Shown here piece by piece: positions 1-6,160 of a stretch of DNA of 7,215 nucleotides. Positions within the stretch are counted from its first letter, which is position 1. Each line of letters opens with the position of its first letter. The stretch comes from Ruminococcaceae bacterium UBA1320 (GTDB taxonomy: Bacteria; Bacillota; Clostridia; Oscillospirales; Ethanoligenentaceae). Location: contig DBTI01000009.1 in assembly GCA_002306975.1 (NCBI GenBank), forward strand, positions 1 through 7,215, read 5' to 3'. Position numbers and translations under genes: made by a program. The notes under the pieces are model-generated. The model had not been told where the DNA came from, made no database searches, and worked only from the letters and a program-made list of their open reading frames with translations.

Positions 1-742
1 AACCAAGCCTCCAGCCGGTCATGGCGAACGCCTTTGAAAAACCGCTCACCAGAATTGTACGTTCCTTCATGCCGTCAATCGACGCAATAGACACATGCCT
101 GCCGTTATAGGTAAGCTCCCCGTAAATCTCGTCGGACAAAACAAAAATGTTTGTGCCGCGCAGCACCGCTGCAATAGCTTCCAAATCCTCGCGGCGCATT
201 ACAGCACCGGTCGGATTGTTGGGGTATGGCAGAATAAGCAGCTTCGTTCTAGGCGTTATCGCTTTTTTCAGAAGCTCCGGTGTCAGGCGGAAATTATCCT
301 GCGCGCGTGTTTTTATGATAACTGGAACGCCGCCGGCCAGTGAGGTAAGCGGGCTGTAGCAAACAAAGCTCGGCTCCGGTATGATAACCTCATCACCGGG
401 TGAAACAAAGGTTCTTACGCAGTTATCAATTGCCTCACTGCCGCCCACTGTAACAAGCGTTTCGTTTTTCGGGCTGTATGTAAGGTCAAAACGTCTTTTT
501 AAATAGTCGCAGATGCCTGTGCGAAGCTCCATGAGCCCGTCGTTTGACGTATACCACGTTTTGCCCTGTTCAAGTGAATATATACCGGCATTGCGAATAT
601 GCCATGGCGTCGCAAAATCCGGTTCTCCTACGCCAAGAGAAATTACATCATCCATCTCCGCGACTATATCAAAAAACTTGCGGATTCCGGACGGTTTCAT
701 CTCCCTGACTTTGCGTGACATAAGTGACTGGTAATCTAACAC
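1..742 (-). CDS. Class I/II PLP-dependent aminotransferase (C-terminus off the left edge)
   Basis: Fold-type I aminotransferase, transferring an amino group between an amino acid and a 2-oxo acid in the cytosol. The 247 visible codons cover about 60% of the usual length (around 390). Visible motifs: PSGIRKFFD (17-25), SLGVGEPDF (35-43), GSEAIDN (101-107), PYPNNPTGAV with the cofactor-contacting Asn (172-181), SDEIYGEL with the pyridine-N Asp and the Tyr (203-210), and SGFSKAFAMTGWRLG with the Schiff-base Lys at 237. The reading frame is intact through the T5 run before that Lys. I chose the GTG at 740-742: it gives the family-like N-terminus (LDYQSLMSRKV) and has a GAGGGGG ribosome site 11 nt upstream. 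The ATG at 719-721 has no such site. The GTG overlaps the lrp stop by 7 nt, implying translational coupling. The pairing resembles Bacillus alaR-alaT (yugG-yugH), so an alanine or aromatic aminotransferase is plausible, but the substrate cannot be read from the sequence. Confidence 0.95.
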   Translation of the reverse strand, partial: MLDYQSLMSRKVREMKPSGIRKFFDIVAEMDDVISLGVGEPDFATPWHIRNAGIYSLEQGKTWYTSNDGLMELRTGICDYLKRRFDLTYSPKNETLVTVGGSEAIDNCVRTFVSPGDEVIIPEPSFVCYSPLTSLAGGVPVIIKTRAQDNFRLTPELLKKAITPRTKLLILPYPNNPTGAVMRREDLEAIAAVLRGTNIFVLSDEIYGELTYNGRHVSIASIDGMKERTILVSGFSKAFAMTGWRLG

Positions 743-1218
743 AGTGAGAGTTTCCCCCTCTCATCCGGCTTTTCAGAGCCAAAGAGGACTCCCTTGTCTT
801 TATACCTGCGCAAAATGAAATGTGTGGCTGTCGACAGCACGTTTTCAAGCGGTGAAAGCCTTTCCGCAACAAACATTGCGACTTCTTTAAAAGACGTCCC
901 GCGGACGGTCACGGCAAGGTCAAAGCCTCCTGACATCAGATATACGCTTTCGACTTCCTCAAACTGCATGATGCGCTCGGCAACCTGCTCGAAACCGGAT
1001 TCGCGCTGCGGAGAGACCTTGACCTCTATAAAGGCAGTAATGATGTCTTTGTCGGCTTTTTCCCAATCTATCAACGCTTTATAGCCTTTGATGATTCCTG
1101 CTTTTTCATATTGTCTCACCTCGTGGCGGACTTCCTCAATGCTCCTGTTGAGCATTGCTGCAAGCTGCTCATCAGTTAGCTTTGCGTTATCCTCGATAAG
1201 CGACAGAAGTTTATCCAT
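736..1218 (-). CDS. Lrp/AsnC-family transcriptional regulator
   Basis: A 160-residue cytosolic DNA-binding regulator that typically senses an amino acid through its C-terminal domain. The N-terminal winged helix-turn-helix spans roughly residues 3-50 (KLTDEQLAAMLNRSIEEVRHEV, then KAGIIKGYKALID, the hallmark end of the Lrp wing). The RAM ligand-binding domain spans about 60-142, with the typical SVYLMSGGFDLAVTVRG segment at 91-107. Length is normal for the family. The ATG at 1216-1218 is preferred over the upstream GTG at 1225-1227, because AAGGGG lies 8 nt before the ATG and only a few bases from the GTG. It is the first gene of a two-gene operon with the downstream aminotransferase, which it probably regulates. 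The stop codon is TAG, showing that amber is a working stop in this genome. Confidence 0.95.
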   Translation of the reverse strand: MDKLLSLIEDNAKLTDEQLAAMLNRSIEEVRHEVRQYEKAGIIKGYKALIDWEKADKDIITAFIEVKVSPQRESGFEQVAERIMQFEEVESVYLMSGGFDLAVTVRGTSFKEVAMFVAERLSPLENVLSTATHFILRRYKDKGVLFGSEKPDERGKLSLC

Positions 1219-1269
1219 TACGCACACCCCTTAATATTAATATCAATTTATTAAAGCTTCAAATAAAAA

Positions 1270-1365
1270 CAAAAACTACCGCTGATTATTGTTCTGTATT
1301 AATTATTGCGTACCTTCTGCTGATCAAAAATAAAGAAAATCCGATCGACTGTTTTTTATAATGGA
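1270..1365. repeat. Tandem repeat unit A
   Basis: First of two diverged copies. It shares with unit B the blocks CAAAAA, TTCTGT, TAATTATTG, TCAAAAATAAAGA and AATCCG in the same order. It is not an obvious insertion sequence and encodes no protein. Confidence 0.55.
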
Positions 1366-1380
1366 AAAGCGGGGAGATAG

Positions 1381-1475
1381 CAAAAATTATCGCCAACTAT
1401 CATTCTGTCATAATTATTGGTTTTCTTCGGTCAAAAATGAAGAGAATCCGTTAATCAGCGTTTTCTATTATGAAT
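1381..1475. repeat. Tandem repeat unit B
   Basis: Second copy, 111 nt from unit A. Read on the minus strand it contains TTGACC, a 16-nt spacer and TATGAC (1407-1434), a passable secondary promoter. The matching place in unit A has TTGATC but a poor -10. Confidence 0.55.
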
Positions 1476-1487
1476 GCAATTATTAAA

Positions 1488-1516
1488 ATTATACTATAAA
1501 TAATAGCCGATTACAA
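1488..1516 (-). promoter_or_regulatory. Sigma-A promoter for lrp-aminotransferase
   Basis: On the minus strand TTGTAA (1511-1516) and a perfect TATAAT (1488-1493) are separated by 17 nt, just downstream of the terminator of the preceding minus-strand gene. Predicted transcript start is near 1481, leaving a leader of about 260 nt before lrp. Confidence 0.6.
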
Positions 1517-1520
1517 TCAC

Positions 1521-1554
1521 AAAAATCTGCCCTCCGGAGCGTACTCCGGAGGGC
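1521..1554 (-). terminator. Intrinsic terminator of the DUF3298 pseudogene
   Basis: A perfect 11-bp GC-rich stem (GCCCTCCGGAG / CTCCGGAGGGC, 1529-1554) with a 4-nt loop. Read on the minus strand it is followed by AGATTTTTG, so it ends minus-strand transcription. The plus strand has no U-tract after it. Confidence 0.85.
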
Positions 1555-1612
1555 GTTAGCCGCGCGCTATTCTTGTTTCAAAGGTTCAAAACCGCGATAT
1601 GACCTATGCGAA

Positions 1613-1639
1613 CCTCACTCCGTCTCAGGTGAAGTGAGG
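1613..1639 (-). other. Hairpin just after the pseudogene stop
   Basis: CCTCACT (1613-1619) and AGTGAGG (1633-1639) form a 7-bp stem with a 13-nt loop, extendable by GAA/TTC across a one-base bulge. It sits 3 nt beyond the TGA, ahead of the real terminator, and has no U-tract. It may protect the mRNA 3' end or be incidental. Confidence 0.35.
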
Positions 1640-1641
1640 CT

Positions 1642-2331
1642 TCAGGCTGCTATAACAAACTGCGGTTTCAATATTTCTTTAAGTGATTTAAGCGGTATAG
1701 CAAATTCAATGACTGTACGCTCACTGCCGTAATCTTCGCCTTGTCTGATCATTACCACCAACGCATCGGCGGTAACCTAGTAATCAGCGTTTTCACTGAT
1801 TTTATCAAAACCCTTTACACTAAGCTGACTGCTTTCGATCTTCGATTTAATCTGCGCGCTAAGCGTGGAAACATAATCAGCGTTGTCGATAAACAAATCG
1901 CTTATAAAATAACGACGTCCTGTTACCGTGTTGATTGTCACACCTGTCTGCGTGAGCTTCTCGCCTTTGCCCGCGACAATACTTTCCTTCATGACAAGGC
2001 TCATAACACCGTCTTGATTGCGCATCACTTTAAAATCCATTTTTGCGTTCACATTGCCGCTCTTCGCCTCATATTTTGCCTCGGTGCGAACTACATCAGC
2101 CTTTTCCTTAAAAGCCACATTGAGCTTTTGCTGCATATTTTTATCGTTTAATCCAGAAATGTGCGGATAGGCTGTTTCGCATTTAAGGTTTTCACCGGTC
2201 ACCTGCTCGGCAACCCTGTCAACCCTTACGCTCCCCGCCGCGAATACAGGGCTTGTAAAAAGCACTGCGGATAACACAAAACAGATCAGCCCGCTATACG
2301 GGCGTTTTTTGACACTAACAATTCTGCCCAT
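1642..2331 (-). pseudogene. Secreted DUF4163/DUF3298 (RsiV/PdaC-like) protein, broken by an in-frame TAG
   Basis: Residues 1-184 read openly from the ATG at 2329-2331, which has CAGGGGGTGG 7 nt upstream; further upstream only a TTG without a site is available. Residues 1-32 are a signal peptide: KKR n-region, hydrophobic LICFVLSAVLFTS, cleavage near VFA|AG. The rest resembles DUF4163 then DUF3298: YPHISGLNDKNMQQKLN, then KMDFKVMRNQDGVMSLVMKE, then TGRRYFISDLF. A TAG at 1777-1779 stops the frame after ENADY. Beyond it the same frame continues for 44 codons (VTADALVVMIRQGEDYG ... IEFAIPLKSLKEIL) to TGA at 1642-1644, which looks like the normal DUF3298 end. The full length of 229 codons matches the intact paralogue at 6216-6911. 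A Tyr codon at the family position would need one base change to become TAG. The usual GGAHG motif is absent. Most simply this is a recent nonsense mutation; readthrough or a sequence error is possible. It has its own promoter and terminator. Confidence 0.8.
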
Positions 2332-2614
2332 GCCGCCACCCCCTGAAAGAGTGTCACGCGCGGCATTTATATCTTTTGCATTTATCGACTTAAAAATCAA
2401 AAAATATATGGTAACTGAATTGTTGTCAAACTATAGCGGTTTCAAATTTAAAGCGAAATAGTTTTTGTCTCCCCACTTTTACAGGAGAGATGATTTCTTA
2501 CTTTCCTGTTTTCATTTGAAATATTTATTTTTATTATAACCCATTATTCCAAACAACAAGTGACGATAAATTTGGACATTGATACAATTTTTTATGAATT
2601 TGCGGCAATTCCTA
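2332..2614. other. Divergent intergenic region
   Basis: It separates the minus-strand pseudogene from the plus-strand SPFH operon. Apart from the promoters listed separately, I see no gene, RNA or strong hairpin. ACAGGA ... TCCTGT (about 2481-2510) could form only a 6-bp stem with a large loop. Confidence 0.5.
2401..2429 (-). promoter_or_regulatory. Promoter of the secreted DUF3298 pseudogene
   Basis: On the minus strand a perfect TTGACA (2424-2429) is followed after 17 nt by TATTTT (2401-2406); a TATATT lies two bases closer. The implied leader is about 60 nt. The intact promoter suggests the gene was lost recently. Confidence 0.6.
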
Positions 2615-2643
2615 TTTACAGCTAACTATTAATGTGATATTAT
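2615..2643 (+). promoter_or_regulatory. Sigma-A promoter of the SPFH operon
   Basis: TTTACA (2615-2620), a 17-nt spacer and TATTAT (2638-2643), each one mismatch from consensus. Predicted start is near 2650, giving a leader of about 30 nt. Confidence 0.7.
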
Positions 2644-2644
2644 T

Positions 2645-2659
2645 TTGATATCATATCAA
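2645..2659. promoter_or_regulatory. Inverted repeat at the SPFH operon start site, candidate operator
   Basis: TTGATAT, a single C, then ATATCAA: a perfect 7-bp inverted repeat with a one-base centre. It lies immediately after the -10 box and across the predicted transcript start, the classic place for a repressor site. The operon's own ribbon-helix-helix protein is a possible ligand (inference). Confidence 0.45.
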
Positions 2660-2681
2660 TACTTTTATGGAGGTAGTCAAA

Positions 2682-3557
2682 ATGTCTGAAAAAAATGTTA
2701 AGATTAAAACCGGCTGGCTGTTTTTGCTGCTTGCGTTTATCGTGCTTGCGCTGTCAGTTGGGAGCTTTTTTGTTTCTGCGGTCCTGAATGATAACCCATT
2801 ATTTATTGTAATCGGTATCGTTTTGATCCTTTGTTTTATACTTATCTGCTGCGGTTTTTTAAATCTTGCTCCAAATCAGGGGGCTGTGCTCAGCCTGTTC
2901 GGTGATTATAAAGGCACAACGCGCCAGACAGGCATTTTGTGGACCAATCCGTTCTATACGAAAAAGAAACTTTCGCTGCGCTCACGCAACCTTAACGGCG
3001 AAAAGCTGAAGGTAAACGATCAGGTGGGCAACCCGATTGAGATTGCCGCTGTAATTGTCTGGAAAATCGGCGACACCTATAAAGCTTCGTTTGACGTTGA
3101 AAGCTATGACTCTTTTGTAAAGGTTCAAAGTGAATCGGCGGTAAGGCATCTTGCAAATTTATATCCCTACGATTTCAGTGAAAACGGCGGCAGCACGATC
3201 ACACTTCGCGGCAACACCGAGGAAGTGGCGCAGGCGCTGAAAGACGAGCTTCAGGCGCGCATGTCAAAAGCGGGTTTAGAGATCGAAGAAGCGCGCATCT
3301 CACACCTTGCCTATGCTCCGGAGATCGCGGCGGCCATGCTGCAGCGTCAGCAGGCGTCAGCCGTTATCGCCGCCCGTCAGATGATTGTTGAGGGTGCTGT
3401 CGGCATGGTTGAAATGGCAATCGAAAAGCTGAGCGAAAAGGGCGTCGTCAACCTTGACGAGGAAAGAAAAGCCGCCATGGTGTCCAACCTTATGGTCGTT
3501 CTCTGCGCCGAAAAAGCCGCTTCTCCGATTGTTAACGCGGGTACACTTTATCATTAA
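2682..3557 (+). CDS. SPFH/band-7 domain membrane protein
   Basis: A 291-residue stomatin/prohibitin/flotillin-type protein, expected to form oligomeric scaffolds in the cytoplasmic membrane. Two hydrophobic segments (about 12-34 and 41-61) anchor the N-terminus. The SPFH domain follows at about 62-215: NQGAVLSLFGDYKGTTRQTG, then SLRSRNLNGEKLKVNDQVGNP and IEIAAVIVWKIGDTYKASFDV, with VQSESAVRHLANLYPYD in the conserved helix. The region 185-255 is helical and charged (DELQARMSKAGLEIEEARIS; AAAMLQRQQASAVIAARQMI), as usual after the SPFH fold. Start chosen at 2682: GGAGG at 2669-2673 lies 8 nt upstream, whereas the in-frame ATG at 2667 overlaps that site. It is first in a three-gene operon. Its cellular role is unknown; related proteins organise membrane proteases or lipid domains. 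Confidence 0.92.
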   Translation: MSEKNVKIKTGWLFLLLAFIVLALSVGSFFVSAVLNDNPLFIVIGIVLILCFILICCGFLNLAPNQGAVLSLFGDYKGTTRQTGILWTNPFYTKKKLSLRSRNLNGEKLKVNDQVGNPIEIAAVIVWKIGDTYKASFDVESYDSFVKVQSESAVRHLANLYPYDFSENGGSTITLRGNTEEVAQALKDELQARMSKAGLEIEEARISHLAYAPEIAAAMLQRQQASAVIAARQMIVEGAVGMVEMAIEKLSEKGVVNLDEERKAAMVSNLMVVLCAEKAASPIVNAGTLYH

Positions 3558-3568
3558 AGGAAGATATC

Positions 3569-3754
3569 ATGGATGAAAAACAGGAAAAAGGCAAAAAATC
3601 GGTGCTCCTGCGGCTTGACAGCGGCATGTGGAATGAAATAGCGGCATGGGCCGACGATGAGTTTCGCTCAATTAACGGTCAGATTGAATATCTTTTGAAC
3701 GAGGCTGTAAAGCGGCACAAAAAATCCGGGAACGGCGGCGACAAGAATGTTTAA
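3569..3754 (+). CDS. Small Arc-like ribbon-helix-helix protein
   Basis: A 61-residue protein with the outline of a ribbon-helix-helix DNA-binding fold: a beta strand KSVLLRLDS (about 10-18), helix A MWNEIAAWADDEF (20-32) and helix B after RSINGQIEYLLNEAVKRH (33-50), the Arc-type pattern. Such proteins bind DNA as dimers with the strand in the major groove. It begins 11 nt after the SPFH stop with AAGGA 7 nt before the ATG, and its end overlaps the next gene by 8 nt, so all three are co-translated. No toxin gene is present, so an antitoxin label would be unsupported. It may autoregulate through the inverted repeat at 2645-2659 or act with the SPFH protein. Confidence 0.85.
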   Translation: MDEKQEKGKKSVLLRLDSGMWNEIAAWADDEFRSINGQIEYLLNEAVKRHKKSGNGGDKNV

Positions 3755-3929
3755 AGATAAATCAGACAACAGGTTTGAAATCGTTTACAAGCAAGGCAGC
3801 GGTTTTGGTAAAACCGTAAATATTTTAAAAGACAAGGATACCGGTGTGTGTTATTTATATGCTGACACAGGCTACAGCATCGGGCTCACCGTTCTTGTGG
3901 ACAGTGACGGAAAACCTGCAAAGATGTAA
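3747..3929 (+). CDS. DUF6440 family small protein
   Basis: A 60-residue soluble protein with no signal or membrane segment. The pattern RFEIVYKQGSGFG ... ILKDKDTGVCYLYADTGYS ... GLTVLVDSDGKPAKM fits my recollection of the DUF6440 family, small all-beta proteins common in Bacillota with unknown function. Its ATG lies inside the end of the upstream ribbon-helix-helix gene (8-nt overlap, different frame) and lacks a strong ribosome site, so translation is probably coupled. It is last in the SPFH operon and is followed after about 20 nt by a strong terminator. Confidence 0.82.
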   Translation: MFKDKSDNRFEIVYKQGSGFGKTVNILKDKDTGVCYLYADTGYSIGLTVLVDSDGKPAKM

Positions 3930-3948
3930 CTGTTAATCCGCGATGCTA

Positions 3949-3988
3949 AAAGCGTCCCTTCAAAACGTTTGCTTTGAAGGGACGCTTT
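3949..3988. terminator. Bidirectional terminator between the SPFH operon and the MATE gene
   Basis: A perfect 16-bp stem (AAAGCGTCCCTTCAAA / TTTGAAGGGACGCTTT) with an 8-nt loop. The A3/T3 flanks continue as TTTATTAT on the plus strand and TTTTAGC on the minus strand. It lies between convergent genes (stops at 3929 and 4005) and serves both. Confidence 0.88.
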
Positions 3989-4004
3989 ATTATGCATTGG
4001 AATG

Positions 4005-5390
4005 TTACACATCAACGCTTTGAATGGATTTTGTATCGATAACCGAAACCCAGGTAACCCGGAGCAGCAAAATTGTGGTAATCGCCGCGGCCATGTAGTT
4101 TGAAAAAAGGTTGCCCCAAAAGACTGAGTAAACACCCAAAAACCTTTCCGTAGCCAAAATAAACACATAGCGCAGCGCCCACACGCGAAGGATATTGACA
4201 ATAAGCGGCACAACGGTTCGCCCAAGCCCAATGAACGCGCCAAGCTCAACCATACAGATGCCAAAACCGACAACGGAAAAGGTATAGATATGAAGCGCTT
4301 TATTTGCGACCAGGAGCACATCCGGCTGTCTTGTAAACAAAATCGTCAGATAAGGGGCGAGCGGAACGATCACAGCGATTAAAACAACAGCCGTTACAGC
4401 GCTGACAAAGCAGCCGACAAGGCACGCCTTTTTCGCCTTTAGCCCATTGCCCGCACCAACATTCATGCTGACCATTGTCGTAACAGATGTGCCGAAGGAC
4501 GATGGAAGGATGAAACAGACTGCCGTAATGTTGTTGGCTATACCCTGCCCGTTGAGCGTAACCGAGCCATATTTTTCGGTTTCATTATTAATGAGGAAGA
4601 ACCCGAGATTGAGCATTACTGTTGAAATCATTGCGGGAATGCCGATTTTGAACATCTCTTTAATGATTTCCAGATCGAACCTGAAGCCGCGTATCTCAAG
4701 GCGGTCTTCTGATTTCATCACAAACAGTTCAAAAAACATCCAAACACTGATGAGCAGATTTGCGATAAACGACGCGACAACCGAACCGATAATGCCATAC
4801 CCCAATACGCCAATAAAAATAAAGTTGAACGCTATTTTTAGGAACAGCATAATAAGCATTCGGACAAACGGCGCTTCCGGTTTGCCGTTCGCGTTTTTTA
4901 TCGCGTTATATACAAATTCAAGAAAAGAAAAAGGCTGAACAATTGAAGAAAGTGCAAGATATAAAAACACATTGTGAGAGATATCGCTGTTCACTCCGCC
5001 GGAGATCGGTATAGACAAAATGGCGAGAAGCGGAGCGGCAAGGCAGCCGACAAAAAACGTCGCTACAAAGATCTGGGTTGCTACCTGCTTTGCTGTATTT
5101 ATTTCACCTCTGCCGTTCATCTGCCCGATCATTGCCATTCCGGCAACGCTGAGTCCCTGCGCCAAAGCCGTCATCATCATAATGATTGGGGTGCAGTAGG
5201 TTATCGCGCTCGCCGCGTCGGTCCCTGCCAGATTGTTTATAAAAAGCCCGTCGATTACTGGAATCATCGACTGGATCAGGCCCATGAGCATTGTTGGCAT
5301 TGACAGCATCAGTATTGTTTTTGTTATGCTTCCGTTCAGGATCATGTTGCGCCTGTTTGCCGAATTCGATTTCAAGTTGCCAAGAGGCAT
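4005..5390 (-). CDS. MATE-family multidrug/cation efflux protein
   Basis: A 461-residue integral membrane protein with about 12 hydrophobic segments in two homologous halves, as in NorM/MepA/DinF exporters that use a Na+ or H+ gradient to expel drugs or metabolites. Family signs: MILNGSITKTILMLSMPTML (16-35) before the first TM; VIDGLFINNLAG (45-56); GMAMIGQMNGRGEINTAKQ (84-102); YNAIKNANGKPEAPF (161-175); the second-half start FKIGIPAMISTVM (247-259); and the mirrored motif TSVTTMVSMNVGAGNGLKAK (301-320). Full length for the family, with no disruption. The ATG at 5388-5390 has only a weak GGCGA upstream; an internal ATG at codon 16 (about 5345) has AGGCG 6 nt before it and could be used. Substrate cannot be predicted. 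It is a single gene ending at the shared terminator; no linked regulator is visible. Confidence 0.95.
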   Translation of the reverse strand: MPLGNLKSNSANRRNMILNGSITKTILMLSMPTMLMGLIQSMIPVIDGLFINNLAGTDAASAITYCTPIIMMMTALAQGLSVAGMAMIGQMNGRGEINTAKQVATQIFVATFFVGCLAAPLLAILSIPISGGVNSDISHNVFLYLALSSIVQPFSFLEFVYNAIKNANGKPEAPFVRMLIMLFLKIAFNFIFIGVLGYGIIGSVVASFIANLLISVWMFFELFVMKSEDRLEIRGFRFDLEIIKEMFKIGIPAMISTVMLNLGFFLINNETEKYGSVTLNGQGIANNITAVCFILPSSFGTSVTTMVSMNVGAGNGLKAKKACLVGCFVSAVTAVVLIAVIVPLAPYLTILFTRQPDVLLVANKALHIYTFSVVGFGICMVELGAFIGLGRTVVPLIVNILRVWALRYVFILATERFLGVYSVFWGNLFSNYMAAAITTILLLRVTWVSVIDTKSIQSVDV

Positions 5391-5461
5391 AAGTAGTTTC
5401 GCCAGCTTTCCAAAAACTGTGGTTAGATTTTGTATAAAAGTTATGTGTCGGATTTATTCGT

Positions 5462-5490
5462 TTTTTATCAATGTCATATTTGAGCGTCAA
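5462..5490 (-). promoter_or_regulatory. Candidate promoter of the MATE gene
   Basis: On the minus strand TTGACG (5485-5490) and TAAAAA (5462-5467) are 17 nt apart, about 70 nt before the MATE start. The -10 is a weak match. Confidence 0.4.
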
Positions 5491-5570
5491 TTTTTAGTGA
5501 TAATTATTTTATACTAGCACTACGCAATAAACAAGTCAAGCAAACTGACGCCTCGGAGAGCCGACTATAT

Positions 5571-5605
5571 GAGAAAAACCGCTCCTGTTAAGAGCGGTTT
5601 TTCTC
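5571..5605 (-). terminator. Intrinsic terminator of the small membrane protein gene
   Basis: A perfect 14-bp stem (GAGAAAAACCGCTC / GAGCGGTTTTTCTC) with a 7-nt loop, starting 10 nt past the stop of the gene at 5616-6047. The T5 run lies within the 3' arm. The stem is symmetric and could work both ways, but only the minus-strand gene feeds into it. Confidence 0.8.
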
Positions 5606-5615
5606 ACTTGTTGCT

Positions 5616-6047
5616 TTAGCGAAAAATTTCCAGGGCACGGCGATTATATTCGTTTCTGCTGCTTTGCGACAAACCTGAATTCGAATATTGTTTGTCGCCA
5701 TTAAACAAAAAGGTGTTGGCAGAACTGAATGAAATGATTACTTTATTGTTTTTATCAAAAACCTCAATATTGGGGTTAGAGCCGTCGCTTAACCCAGAAC
5801 ATTGTTTGAAAACTGTACCTTTATAGATGTTCAGCAGTTTCTGAATATCCTCTTTGTCAGTTACAGTAATGTGTTCTCGGCTTTTCAGTGATATGTTTGT
5901 ATTTGTGCAATATACGATTTTTCCGACAGAATCACTTTGGAGATTGAATATATAATGAGTAGAAAAGAAATAAACAGCTATTGATATAACCGCTACAATA
6001 CAGATGGAGACCGTAATGACAACAATTGCAATTTTTTTATTTATCAT
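5616..6047 (-). CDS. Membrane-anchored small protein of unknown function
   Basis: I do not recognise a family. The 143 residues start MINKKIAIVVITV, followed by one hydrophobic segment (about 5-28, ending VYFF) with Lys-Lys on the cytoplasmic side. This predicts an N-terminal anchor or uncleaved signal with about 110 residues outside. The outer part has the pattern of a small beta-rich domain (KIVYCTNTN, REHITVTDKEDIQKLLNIY, NPNIEVFDKNNKVIISF) and two cysteines (YCTN, KQCSG) that could pair. The ATG at 6045-6047 is chosen because AAGGTG lies 6 nt upstream; the in-frame GTG at 6054-6056 is part of that site. It has its own strong promoter and terminator, so it is a single-gene unit divergent from the DUF3298 gene. 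Confidence 0.8.
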   Translation of the reverse strand: MINKKIAIVVITVSICIVAVISIAVYFFSTHYIFNLQSDSVGKIVYCTNTNISLKSREHITVTDKEDIQKLLNIYKGTVFKQCSGLSDGSNPNIEVFDKNNKVIISFSSANTFLFNGDKQYSNSGLSQSSRNEYNRRALEIFR

Positions 6048-6094
6048 TAATTTCACCTTACATAAGATATTTAAATTACAATTAGCTAATCCAA

Positions 6095-6123
6095 ATTATA
6101 TATCACTCATTATCGTTTGTAAA
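6095..6123 (-). promoter_or_regulatory. Strong sigma-A promoter of the small membrane protein gene
   Basis: On the minus strand TTTACA (6118-6123), a 17-nt spacer and a perfect TATAAT (6095-6100). The leader is about 40 nt. It overlaps the divergent promoter at 6110-6138. Confidence 0.75.
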
Positions 6124-6138
6124 TAATTTCTATATGAT
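6110..6138 (+). promoter_or_regulatory. Candidate promoter of the DUF3298 gene
   Basis: TATGAT (6133-6138, one mismatch) with a poor -35 TTATCG (6110-6115) at 17 nt. The implied start is near 6145. The weak -35 suggests low or activated expression. Confidence 0.4.
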
Positions 6139-6160
6139 TTCACTTGTCGCATAAGATGAA

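Larger units (their letters stand above)
1219..1487 (-). other. Long AT-rich lrp leader with diverged tandem repeat
   Basis: No gene is visible here. If transcription starts at the promoter at 1488-1516, this is a leader of about 260 nt. It holds two related units, about 1270-1365 and 1381-1475, offset by 111 nt. The first 39 positions of the units match at about 77%, with differences mainly transitions; a second block (about 1324-1343 versus 1431-1450) matches at 18 of 20. Between and after the matching blocks there are short indels. CGCTGATTA at 1280-1288 is the exact complement of TAATCAGCG at 1452-1460, so the two copies could pair over a long range. The bases next to the lrp start are nearly all A/T. 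The function is unknown; it could be a leader RNA, a pair of duplicated promoters or operators, or a decayed repeat. Confidence 0.55.

Noticed and set aside
1219..1487. T-box or known amino-acid riboswitch before the lrp-aminotransferase operon
   Set aside because: No T-box GGTGGNACCGCG-type sequence and no terminator/antiterminator pair is visible.
1777..1779. Genome-wide amber recoding (for example pyrrolysine)
   Set aside because: The lrp gene in the same window ends naturally with TAG at a normal family length, and no recoding machinery is visible here.
1452..1795. Identical 14-mer TAATCAGCGTTTTC at 1452-1465 and 1781-1794, with a shorter relative near 1874
   Set aside because: The two copies inside the gene encode the peptide NADY, and similarity does not extend beyond the short match, so coincidence is likely.
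3569..3754. Antitoxin of a toxin-antitoxin pair
   Set aside because: The neighbours are an SPFH protein and a DUF6440 protein; neither resembles a known toxin.
4447..5517. Several plus-strand open frames opposite the MATE gene
   Set aside because: They are antisense to a full-length, clearly conserved MATE protein, have no family resemblance, and lack ribosome sites.
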